Origin: Clostridia bacterium
GTDB taxonomy: Bacteria > Bacillota > Clostridia > Christensenellales > Pumilibacteraceae
Assembly: GCA_022793815.1 (NCBI GenBank)
Contig: JAAWDP010000011.1
Location: 1 to 64,000, forward strand
Length of the DNA: 64,000 bases
Direction: 5' to 3'
In this document: in pieces, positions 33,398-40,070 of the stretch
Position numbering within the stretch: position 1 is the first letter of the stretch
How the letters are laid out: every line of letters starts with the position of its first letter
Program-made: the position numbers and the translations under genes
Notes under the pieces: generated by a model
What the model was told of the DNA's origin: nothing
Seen by the model: the letters and a program-made list of their open reading frames with translations, nothing else
The model's database searches: none

Positions 33398-34240
33398 ATG
33401 CAGCAAATCTGGCAAAACATCAAAGACGCCTTTACGGGTTGGCAGGCGCTTCGCACGTCCGTGGCAATACTGCTTACGGCGATATTGTTGTATCTGTTAT
33501 TTGCGTTCATAAAGAAAAACAATGCCTCGCGGCTCATCAAATACATAGCGCTGCTTGCGCTGTGCGCCGTAGTGCTTTCGTCCGATACGCTCGGGCTTCC
33601 CCTTATCGGCAAGGTGCTCGGCTATACCGTGCTCATAATCGCGCTTGTCATGGCGCTGCTGTTTCCGCAGGAGCTTCGGCGCGGACTTTGGAAAATATCC
33701 AGTCACCGCGACATGAAAGCCACGTATTCCACGCGTTACGATTGCAGCGACGAAGAGCTGCACGAGGCTGTCGACTGTATCGTCCGCGCGGCTCAGAACA
33801 TGGCGAAAAAGAATGTCGGCGCGCTGATAGTCATTGCGCCCAAAGACGTGCCCGCGCACATTCTCGAAAGCGGAACCGCGCTGGACAGCCGCCTTTCGTG
33901 CCAGCTGCTCGAATGTCTGTTCAACACCAAAGCGCCTTTGCACGACGGAGCGGTTTTCATAAAGGGCAACCGCATAATGGCGGCAGGCTGCTTCCTTCCG
34001 CTCACCGAGTCCAATGCACTCGATAAAGAGCTCGGCACGCGTCACCGCGCAGGTATCGGCATAACCGAAAATCTCGATGTCGTGACGGTGATTGTGTCCG
34101 AAGAAACGGGCGTAATTTCCGTTGCGCGCGGCGGAGAAATAACGCGCTACTACGATGCGGCAATGCTCACGGATACGCTTTCGCAGGTCTACGGACTCAA
34201 AGCGTCCGAAGATTCGCTTGCGCCTCACAGAAACAAATAA
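33398..34240 (+). CDS. cdaA: Diadenylate cyclase CdaA
   Basis: Makes the second messenger c-di-AMP from two ATP at the membrane. 280 residues. Three N-terminal membrane helices (about 19-37, 45-60 and 70-90) precede the DAC domain with its catalytic Asp-Gly-Ala (183-185) and Arg-His-Arg (215-217) motifs. In most Firmicutes cdaA is followed by cdaR and glmM. Here it is followed by a 49-residue stub and a DUF1015 gene. The product would control osmolyte transport and cell-wall homeostasis, as known for the family. Confidence 0.95.
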   Translation: MQQIWQNIKDAFTGWQALRTSVAILLTAILLYLLFAFIKKNNASRLIKYIALLALCAVVLSSDTLGLPLIGKVLGYTVLIIALVMALLFPQELRRGLWKISSHRDMKATYSTRYDCSDEELHEAVDCIVRAAQNMAKKNVGALIVIAPKDVPAHILESGTALDSRLSCQLLECLFNTKAPLHDGAVFIKGNRIMAAGCFLPLTESNALDKELGTRHRAGIGITENLDVVTVIVSEETGVISVARGGEITRYYDAAMLTDTLSQVYGLKASEDSLAPHRNK

Positions 34241-34250
34241 GGAGTTTGTC

Positions 34251-34400
34251 ATGGAAAATTTCGAACAGTACGAGATAAAGGAAAAGAAAAAGGGCGGCGC
34301 CGCAAAGTTTTTCAAAGCGGTGTTCGTGCATAATATCGGTCTGAAAATATTGAGCGTCGTGCTCGGAGCCGCGCTTGTCATATTGGCGGTGGCGCTGTGA
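34251..34400 (+). CDS. 49-residue CdaR-like stub (membrane segment only)
   Basis: ATG at 34251 follows AAGGAG 10 bases after cdaA. The protein has a charged N-terminus (Glu/Lys-rich, about 1-24) and one C-terminal hydrophobic segment starting His-Asn-Ile-Gly-Leu-Lys-Ile-Leu-Ser. This matches the start of CdaR/YbbR proteins, where Asn-x-x-Leu-Lys-Ile-Leu-Ser leads into the single membrane helix. The YbbR domains are absent and the frame stops right after the helix, overlapping the next start (GTGA). Either a reduced CdaR that touches CdaA only in the membrane, or an unrelated small membrane protein. Confidence 0.55.
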   Translation: MENFEQYEIKEKKKGGAAKFFKAVFVHNIGLKILSVVLGAALVILAVAL

Positions 34401-35575
34401 AAAAAAAGTACGTTTCTTTCGGCGATATACTTTTGCCGAGCGATAAAACCGACATGACCAAATTCGCATGCATAGCGTGCGACCAGTTCACTTCCGATTA
34501 CGCTTATTGGAACAAACTCGGACAATTCGTAGGTGACAGTCCGTCCGCACTCGGGATAACCTATCCCGAGATTTTTTTGAACGATTCTGCGGACGAGCGT
34601 ATCCGGCGCATAACGCAAAATTGCCGCCGCTATCTCGATACGGGCGTATTCGGAGAAACCGCTTACGACGCGGTAATCGTGGACAGGAGCACGCCGTATT
34701 GCGCAAGTCGCAAAGGACTGGTCGTCAAAATCGACCTCGACGATTACACTACGGACCTCGAAAGCCCGATTCGCGCAACCGAAGCGGTCGTGGCGGAGCG
34801 CGTTCCGCCGCGCATGAAAATCAGGGAAAACAGTCCGCTCGAACTTCCGCATATAATGCTTTTGTGCGACGACCCCGACGGCATTTTGGTCGAGGCTGCA
34901 TATAAATCGCGCGGCAGGAAACTGTACGGTTTCGAACTGAATATGGGCGGCGGAAGCATAAGCGGCTATGCGCCGACCGACGTGAAAGCAATCGAAAATG
35001 CGGTAGCGGCTCTTGCCGAAAAGTCCGCGGAAAAATACGGCAGAGAGTTCGTGTTCGCTGTCGGCGACGGCAATCATTCGCTTGCCGCGGCAAAAGCCAT
35101 GCACGAAAAACACCCCGAAAATCAGCAGGCGAAATACGCGCTCTGCGAGATAGTGAACGTGCGCAGCGACGGCATAATCTTCCACCCGATACACCGTCTT
35201 TGCACCGTCAAGGACAAGCGCGATTTCATTTCGTACATGCAGTCGAAAACGCGCGGACTGCCCGCAGTTTCGCGTCTGACAAGCGGCGGCGAGTATTATA
35301 CATATAATCTTCCGCAAGACGCGACCGACGGCGTGGCGCTCGTACAGCGGCTTATAGACGAATACGGCTGCGAAGCCGTCGATTATATACACGGAGAAAA
35401 AGAGCTTAAAGAGCATGCGCTCGGAGAAAATAAAGTGGGCGCGGAGCTGTTCGCCCCCGATAAAAGCCAACTGTTCGATACGGTGAACCGCCGCGGCAAG
35501 CTGCCCAAGAAAACTTTTTCGATAGGCGAGGGCGTGGAAAAGCGTTACTACCTCGAAGCGCGCAGACTCGGATAA
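34397..35575 (+). CDS. DUF1015-family protein
   Basis: 392 residues with a GTG start overlapping the previous stop. DUF1015 proteins are widespread, of unknown biochemical activity, and in some genomes lie by serine/glycine or phosphohydrolase genes. The family-type segments Gly-Asp-Gly-Asn-His-Ser-Leu-Ala-Ala-Ala-Lys near residue 224 and Pro-Ile-His-Arg-Leu are present. Soluble, cytoplasmic. Translational coupling to the CdaR-like stub puts it in the cdaA operon. Confidence 0.82.
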   Translation: MKKKYVSFGDILLPSDKTDMTKFACIACDQFTSDYAYWNKLGQFVGDSPSALGITYPEIFLNDSADERIRRITQNCRRYLDTGVFGETAYDAVIVDRSTPYCASRKGLVVKIDLDDYTTDLESPIRATEAVVAERVPPRMKIRENSPLELPHIMLLCDDPDGILVEAAYKSRGRKLYGFELNMGGGSISGYAPTDVKAIENAVAALAEKSAEKYGREFVFAVGDGNHSLAAAKAMHEKHPENQQAKYALCEIVNVRSDGIIFHPIHRLCTVKDKRDFISYMQSKTRGLPAVSRLTSGGEYYTYNLPQDATDGVALVQRLIDEYGCEAVDYIHGEKELKEHALGENKVGAELFAPDKSQLFDTVNRRGKLPKKTFSIGEGVEKRYYLEARRLG

Positions 35576-35634
35576 TCGTGTGAGTTACGAAATACGAAAA
35601 GTGTGCATATACTTTGAGTATGGGAGAGCAAAAT

Positions 35635-36987
35635 ATGAAAGTACTTAAATTCGGCGGCACGTCCATGGCGGACGCCGCGTCCGTCAGTCGCGTCGCGGAC
35701 ATCGTGCAAAGCGAAAACGCAAATCGCTTCGTCATAGTTTCCGCACCGGGTAAACGCCGTCCGTCCGACGTCAAAGTCACGGATATGCTTTACGCCTGTC
35801 ATAAAGCCCGTCTTGTGCGCGACGACGTTTCGCAGGAGTTTGCGGCTGTTGCGGAACGCTTTTCGGCTATTGCCGATTCGCTGTCGCTGCGCGGCGTAAA
35901 CGGTTTCGATTTGGACGGCGAACTGGAAAATATAAAGAGCAATATCGACGGCGGTGCGGACGCCGATTACGTCGCAAGCCGCGGCGAATATCTTTCGGCA
36001 TACATACTCGCGGCATACCTCGACCGTCCGTTTGTGGACGCGAAAAAAATAATCCGTTTCGACAGTGAGGGGAACTTCGACGAAAAGACCACGTTCGGAT
36101 TGTGTCGCGCGGTGCTGGACGCCAAAGTCGGAGCGGTGATTCCCGGGTTTTACGGCGCGTGCGAAAATGGCGCTGTCAAGACTTTCACGCGCGGCGGCAG
36201 CGACGTCAGCGGCGCGATAGTCGCTGGCGCGATGAACGCGAAAATTTACGAAAACTATACCGATGTCGACGGCTTCATGTCGTGCGACCCGAGAATAGTT
36301 CGAAATCCGAAAGTAATCGATGTGATTTCCTACCGCGAGCTTCGAGAGCTAAGTTATATGGGCGCGGACGTTCTGCATCCCGAATCCATATTTCCCGTGC
36401 GCTCGCGCGACATTCCGATTCGCATAAAAAACACCTTCCGCCCCGAAGCGAAAGGCACGCTCATCGTGCCTACGGAAAAGCTGCTGTGCGGCGAGTACAA
36501 GCGCAAAAATCTGCCGCTCACGGGTATCGCGGGAAAGCGCGGGTTTTTGTCCGTGCAGGTCGAAAAATCCATGATGAACAACGAAAAGGGCTTTGCTCGC
36601 AGACTGCTGTCGGTGCTCGAAGAATACGACCTTTCGCTCGAACACATGCCGAGCGGCATAGATACGCTGTCTGTGGTCATAGATAAGCACGGCGTGGAAA
36701 AAAGCCGCATAGACGGCATGCTCATGAAAGTGAAAAGTCTGCTCCGCCCCGACCGCCTCGAAGTCATAGACGACGTCGCGCTTATAGCGGTAGTCGGTCA
36801 CGGCATGAACCGCCGCAAGGGCATGATGAGCGCGATAACTTCCGCGCTGTACAAGGCGGACGTGAATATCCGCATGATAGACCAGGGGTCCAGCGAGCTC
36901 AATATAATAATAGCAGTGGAAAATGCGGACTACGAAAAAGCCGTAACCGCGCTTTATGAAATGTCGCTCGAACTCGAAACGAAATAA
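35635..36987 (+). CDS. lysC: Aspartate kinase
   Basis: Phosphorylates aspartate, the first step to lysine, threonine, methionine and diaminopimelate. 450 residues from ATG 35635 (GGGAG nine bases upstream). An ATG at 35614 lacks that support. Lys-Phe-Gly-Gly-Thr-Ser at 5-10 is the kinase signature, Phe-Thr-Arg-Gly-Gly-Ser-Asp and Tyr-Thr-Asp-Val-Asp-Gly the aspartate and ATP sites. Two C-terminal ACT domains (about 300-450) suggest feedback by an amino acid. Stands alone, 60 bases after DUF1015, with its own terminator. Confidence 0.94.
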   Translation: MKVLKFGGTSMADAASVSRVADIVQSENANRFVIVSAPGKRRPSDVKVTDMLYACHKARLVRDDVSQEFAAVAERFSAIADSLSLRGVNGFDLDGELENIKSNIDGGADADYVASRGEYLSAYILAAYLDRPFVDAKKIIRFDSEGNFDEKTTFGLCRAVLDAKVGAVIPGFYGACENGAVKTFTRGGSDVSGAIVAGAMNAKIYENYTDVDGFMSCDPRIVRNPKVIDVISYRELRELSYMGADVLHPESIFPVRSRDIPIRIKNTFRPEAKGTLIVPTEKLLCGEYKRKNLPLTGIAGKRGFLSVQVEKSMMNNEKGFARRLLSVLEEYDLSLEHMPSGIDTLSVVIDKHGVEKSRIDGMLMKVKSLLRPDRLEVIDDVALIAVVGHGMNRRKGMMSAITSALYKADVNIRMIDQGSSELNIIIAVENADYEKAVTALYEMSLELETK

Positions 36988-37003
36988 AAGACGGTAAAAA
37001 AAT

Positions 37004-37034
37004 AACGGCGCGCCGATTAAGACGCGCCGTTTCA
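37004..37034 (+). terminator. Terminator of lysC
   Basis: AACGGCGCG and CGCGCCGTT stem with a 10-base loop and a short T tract. Confidence 0.65.
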
Positions 37035-37078
37035 TATATCCGTCATTTATATTTATCCGTCATTCCGTTACTATTACC

Positions 37079-37119
37079 TGTCACTGCAAGCGTAGTCGGG
37101 GAATCTCATCCTCAGACTT
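37079..37119 (+). repeat. Diverged short dispersed repeat
   Basis: TGTCACTGCAAGCGTAGTCG then GGAATCTCATCCTCAGAC: a diverged member of the GTCATTCCGAGCG family, resembling the 46113 copy. Confidence 0.55.
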
Positions 37120-37133
37120 TAATGAAATGCGTA

Positions 37134-37496
37134 TTACAGAAAGTAAAACGGAATTATATAGACGTGACCCAGCAGAAAGCCCTGCAAAAATATCGAGGTC
37201 ACAAGCAGCAGCGAAAGCAGCGTAGCGGCAACCACTGTTATAAGCGACAGGGCGTAAGTGTTGCGTATCAGTTCGGGCACCGTGAAGAAAAACGCTACGA
37301 TAAGCAGTATTGCGATGGGATAGAACAAAATCGTGTAGACGTACAGTCCCAGCGAAGGAACGGTAAGATACAGAATGAGGCACAGCAGTTCCATTACCGC
37401 GGCAACCGAAACCGCCGAAATCCCGACAATGTTGTACACCTTGTGCGAAAAAACGCTTTTTTCTTCTATTCGGATGTAGTCGTTTAAAATATTCAT
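37134..37496 (-). CDS. Small four-helix membrane protein
   Basis: 120 residues with three to four hydrophobic helices (about 20-45, 50-70 and 80-110) after a short polar N-terminus. No family was recognised. The only start codon is the ATG at 37496, 12 bases downstream of a consensus -10 box and without a Shine-Dalgarno, so the mRNA should be nearly leaderless. Confidence 0.65.
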   Translation of the reverse strand: MNILNDYIRIEEKSVFSHKVYNIVGISAVSVAAVMELLCLILYLTVPSLGLYVYTILFYPIAILLIVAFFFTVPELIRNTYALSLITVVAATLLSLLLVTSIFLQGFLLGHVYIIPFYFL

Positions 37497-37508
37497 AGCG
37501 GTAGTACC

Positions 37509-37537
37509 ATTATATTATAATATTCCCGTTTTGTCAA
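37509..37537 (-). promoter_or_regulatory. Promoter of the small membrane protein
   Basis: On the minus strand a perfect TTGACA, 17 bases, TATAAT. Confidence 0.85.
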
Positions 37538-37674
37538 CTTAATATCGGCGCGGCGGCATTTTTCCTCGCCCGTCTTTTTTTTGTACGCGGCAATCGGGAT
37601 TGCGGCATTTTTCTGTGAGTAAAAAAAAACGAAAATTCCGGCAAATTTAAAACGGCAAGTTCGGTGCGATTTGC

Positions 37675-38010
37675 TTGACACGCGGGGGGGGGTATCCTTT
37701 ACCGTCCACGGTCAAAAAGATAGGCATGGGCGCATTCTTGGAAACTTACCTTGTGGAAGTGACTTTTCCCGAGGGAGTGGAGCAGATAGACTCCGATGTG
37801 TTTTTGTTCTGCGGCGAAATAGAAAAAATCGTACTTCCCGTATCGCTTAAAATTCTCGCACCCACCGCTTTGACGGGAGTCGACGACCTTTCCGCATGCG
37901 AGATAATTTACAACGGCACAAGGGCGCAGTGGGACGCGCTCACGAAAGACTGGTCGGAAGACGAAAAAGCCGCAATTTCCGTTCGTTGCAGCGACGACCC
38001 CGCCGCTTGA
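37675..38010 (+). pseudogene. Leucine-rich-repeat (BspA-type) fragment
   Basis: About 105 codons resembling the last repeats of a BspA-type LRR surface protein: Pro-Ser-Thr-Val-Lys-Lys-Ile-Gly-x-x-Ala-Phe, Val-Thr-Phe-Pro-Glu-Gly-Val, Ile-Val-Leu-Pro-Val-Ser-Leu, then the common ending Ile-Ile-Tyr-Asn-Gly-Thr-x-x-Gln-Trp. No signal peptide or upstream repeats exist, and the frame opens at a run of nine Gs (37684-37692) next to a TTGACA. Most likely a 5'-truncated remnant. An internal ATG at 37726 could still yield about 94 residues. Confidence 0.6.
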
Positions 38011-38022
38011 AAAAACTTAACG

Positions 38023-38054
38023 AAAAAAGGATTCCTTTAACGGAATCCTTTTTT
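38023..38054. terminator. Bidirectional terminator
   Basis: AAAAAAGGATTCC and GGAATCCTTTTTT stem with a six-base loop. It ends the LRR fragment and the rubrerythrin gene. Confidence 0.88.
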
Positions 38055-38069
38055 GTTATTCGGAGAAAT

Positions 38070-38612
38070 TTACTTTTCGCAGTAAGTCGGTTGGATTTCG
38101 AAGAAACTCTGCGGATGAGCGCAAACGGGGCAGATTTTCGGCGCGGTTTTGCCTTTTTGAATGTGCCCGCAGTTGAGGCACATCCACATAACGTCCTCAT
38201 CCGAAGAAAATACCGTGTCGTCCTCTACTTTGCCGAGGAAGCACAAATATCTCTTTTCGTGCTCCTTTTCTATTTCCGCAACTCCGCGGAATAAACGCGC
38301 AATGTCCTTAAAGCCTTCTTCGTCGGCTTGTGCGGCAAACTTCGCGTACATGTCCGTCCATTCGAAATTCTCGCCGGCGGCGGCGTCTTTGAGATTGGTT
38401 TCCGTATCGGGCACGCCTTCGTGCAAAAGCTTGAACCATATTTTCGCATGCTCTTTTTCGTTGTTTGCGGTCTGTTCGAAAATGTTTGCAATCTGTTCGA
38501 AACCGTCCTTGCGCGCGCGCGACGCATAAAAGTCATACTTGTTTCTCGCCATGGATTCGCCCGAAAAAGCCGCCATGAGATTTGCTTCGGTCTTACTTCC
38601 TTTCAGATTCAT
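38070..38612 (-). CDS. rbr: Rubrerythrin
   Basis: Peroxide-reducing diiron protein of anaerobes. 180 residues. The N-terminal ferritin-like four-helix domain carries the Glu and Glu-x-x-His ligands (Phe-Ser-Gly-Glu, Asn-Glu-Lys-Glu-His, Glu-Lys-Glu-His). The C-terminal rubredoxin knuckles are Cys-Leu-Asn-Cys-Gly and Cys-Pro-Val-Cys. AAGGAG precedes the ATG. It lies 53 bases after trmL and may be cotranscribed. Supports an anaerobic lifestyle. Confidence 0.95.
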   Translation of the reverse strand: MNLKGSKTEANLMAAFSGESMARNKYDFYASRARKDGFEQIANIFEQTANNEKEHAKIWFKLLHEGVPDTETNLKDAAAGENFEWTDMYAKFAAQADEEGFKDIARLFRGVAEIEKEHEKRYLCFLGKVEDDTVFSSDEDVMWMCLNCGHIQKGKTAPKICPVCAHPQSFFEIQPTYCEK

Positions 38613-38665
38613 AATAACACACTCCTTACTGTTTTAAGATTTTCTTTTAATTTCATTTTTATGCA

Positions 38666-39127
38666 TTATTCCAGTGACTTAAATCCGTTTTGCCTGAGCG
38701 CTTCGTATAAAACCACCGCCGCGCTGTTGGACAGATTCAGACATCTCACGCCGTCGCGCATGGGGATTCTCAGCGCCCGCTGCGAAAACCTTGTCAGTAT
38801 TTCGTCGGGCAGTCCCGTCGTTTCTTTTCCGAACACGAGAAAGCACCCGTCGCCGAAACGGACGTCGCAATAGCTTTTGCTTGCTTTCTTGCTCAAAAAC
38901 CAAAACTCGCCGCCGTCGTTTTTTCGGAAAAATTCGTCTATGCCGTCATACTCGTAAATTCGTACCTTGTCCCAATAATCCAGCCCCGCGCGTTTAATCG
39001 CGCTTTCGGAAATATCGAACCCGAGCGGACGTATGAGGTGCAGAGCCGTGCCCGTACAGGCGCATGTGCGCGCTATGTTGCCCGTGTTCTGCGGTATCTG
39101 CGGTTGAAACAAAACTATGTTGAACAT
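38666..39127 (-). CDS. trmL: tRNA (cytidine/uridine-34 2'-O)-methyltransferase
   Basis: Small SPOUT enzyme modifying the wobble ribose of leucine tRNAs in E. coli. 153 residues, the usual size. Pro-Gln-Ile-Pro-Gln-Asn-Thr-Gly-Asn-Ile-Ala-Arg near the N-terminus, Leu-Val-Phe-Gly-Lys-Glu-Thr-Thr-Gly-Leu-Pro in the middle and Ile-Pro-Met-Arg-Asp-Gly-Val-Arg-x-Leu-Asn-Leu-Ser form the knot. The N-terminus aligns with family starts. The ATG lies six bases after a -10 box, so the transcript is expected to be leaderless. Confidence 0.93.
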   Translation of the reverse strand: MFNIVLFQPQIPQNTGNIARTCACTGTALHLIRPLGFDISESAIKRAGLDYWDKVRIYEYDGIDEFFRKNDGGEFWFLSKKASKSYCDVRFGDGCFLVFGKETTGLPDEILTRFSQRALRIPMRDGVRCLNLSNSAAVVLYEALRQNGFKSLE

Positions 39128-39133
39128 GGTTTG

Positions 39134-39162
39134 ATTTTACCATACCGCGCGCTTTCGGTCAA
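39134..39162 (-). promoter_or_regulatory. Promoter of trmL
   Basis: On the minus strand TTGACC, 17 bases, TAAAAT. Overlaps the end of yabQ. Confidence 0.75.
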
Positions 39163-39575
39163 CTCTTTTCCGCTGCTTTTTTGTCGGCGTTTTTCCGCGG
39201 GGCAGGCGGCATATCTTTGAGGCGCGCCTCTTTCAAACGCTTTCTTTGCTCCCTTTTTGCCGCCCGCGCCTCTGCACGCGCTTTTCGGGCTCGGACATAT
39301 TTGCTTTGTACTTTGCGATACAGCGCTTTCAGCGGCGTAACGACGGCAATAAACGATAACAGCTGCCCCCACACCGTAAAAGCGGCAATCGTACCGTCGT
39401 GCCACAGCGCCGCGCATAAAATAAGCGGCGTAAAGAACAAGAGAGAAAAGACAACGTCCAAAATAACGCCGCCCGCTATGCCGCCCGTCGAGCGGAAAAA
39501 CATAAAGCCGAACGAAACTGCGGCGCACGCCGCGCCGAATAAAATCGATATGCCGAACAGAGCAATATCACTCAT
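39159..39575 (-). CDS. yabQ: YabQ-like sporulation membrane protein
   Basis: 138 residues. Four hydrophobic helices (about 4-27, 33-54, 60-80) and then a long, very basic Ala/Arg/Lys-rich helical tail. The position directly after yabP with an ATGA overlap, the size and the helix pattern fit YabQ, needed for spore cortex formation in Bacillus. Sequence alone is weakly conserved in this family, so the call leans on context. Confidence 0.72.
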   Translation of the reverse strand: MSDIALFGISILFGAACAAVSFGFMFFRSTGGIAGGVILDVVFSLLFFTPLILCAALWHDGTIAAFTVWGQLLSFIAVVTPLKALYRKVQSKYVRARKARAEARAAKREQRKRLKEARLKDMPPAPRKNADKKAAEKS

Positions 39576-39853
39576 TTGAATATCCGTTTCAAAAGCGGTT
39601 TCTTGCCGCCGTCGTATTTGAGCGCGTTCACTTCGCCGTCGAACGAAAGCCGTCCCGTGTCCGCGTCGAATTTGAGTATCTTCAAATCCTTGCCGGACAC
39701 CGTCAGCGCGCCCTTGCTTGTTACGAGGTTTATGGCGTCGGGGTATGCGCTGACTACTTTGCTCACGCCGTCGATACTGCCGCGGTTGCGGTTTTCCAAA
39801 GTTACGGCGTGCTTTGCTTCGGGCAGCGCGGTCTTGTTTTGAGTAATGTTCAT
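39572..39853 (-). CDS. yabP: Sporulation protein YabP
   Basis: 93 residues. The family pattern His-Ala-Val-Thr-Leu-Glu-Asn-Arg near the start, Gly-Val-Ser-Lys-Val-Val-Ser-Ala-Tyr, Thr-Ser-Lys-Gly-Ala-Leu-Thr-Val-Ser-Gly and Leu-Lys-Tyr-Asp-Gly-Gly at the end is clear. YabP/YqfC proteins act in the mother cell during spore formation. The ATG at 39853 has AAAGGAG about 12 bases upstream. The frame is open further upstream but without family similarity. Divergent from tex. Confidence 0.85.
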   Translation of the reverse strand: MNITQNKTALPEAKHAVTLENRNRGSIDGVSKVVSAYPDAINLVTSKGALTVSGKDLKILKFDADTGRLSFDGEVNALKYDGGKKPLLKRIFK

Positions 39854-39956
39854 ATAGCGTATTCGCTCCTTTATTCTTCTCTTTTTACTGATATGACCGC
39901 GCGTGCCCGAATATGCGGGTTTTTGTTTGAGCGCCGTATTTCTTCGCATGAAAAAC

Positions 39957-39984
39957 TTGCTTTTTACCGCGGTATGGAGTATAA
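39957..39984 (+). promoter_or_regulatory. Promoter of tex
   Basis: TTGCTT, 16 bases, TATAAT, about 80 bases before the tex start. Confidence 0.6.
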
Positions 39985-40070
39985 TTGTATTCGGCGTTTT
40001 CGTTATTCGCAAAACGCGGCAATAACACAAAGTCCGCGCTCTTTCTATGCTCGGCAAAGGATAGGTCTAA

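Noticed and set aside
33497..35470. A 657-codon minus-strand frame opposite cdaA and DUF1015
   Set aside because: Antisense to three overlapping, well-supported genes.
37684..37692. Firm call of a phase-variable promoter at the nine-G run
   Set aside because: The downstream hexamer is a poor -10 and the gene is a fragment; kept only as a low-interest possibility.
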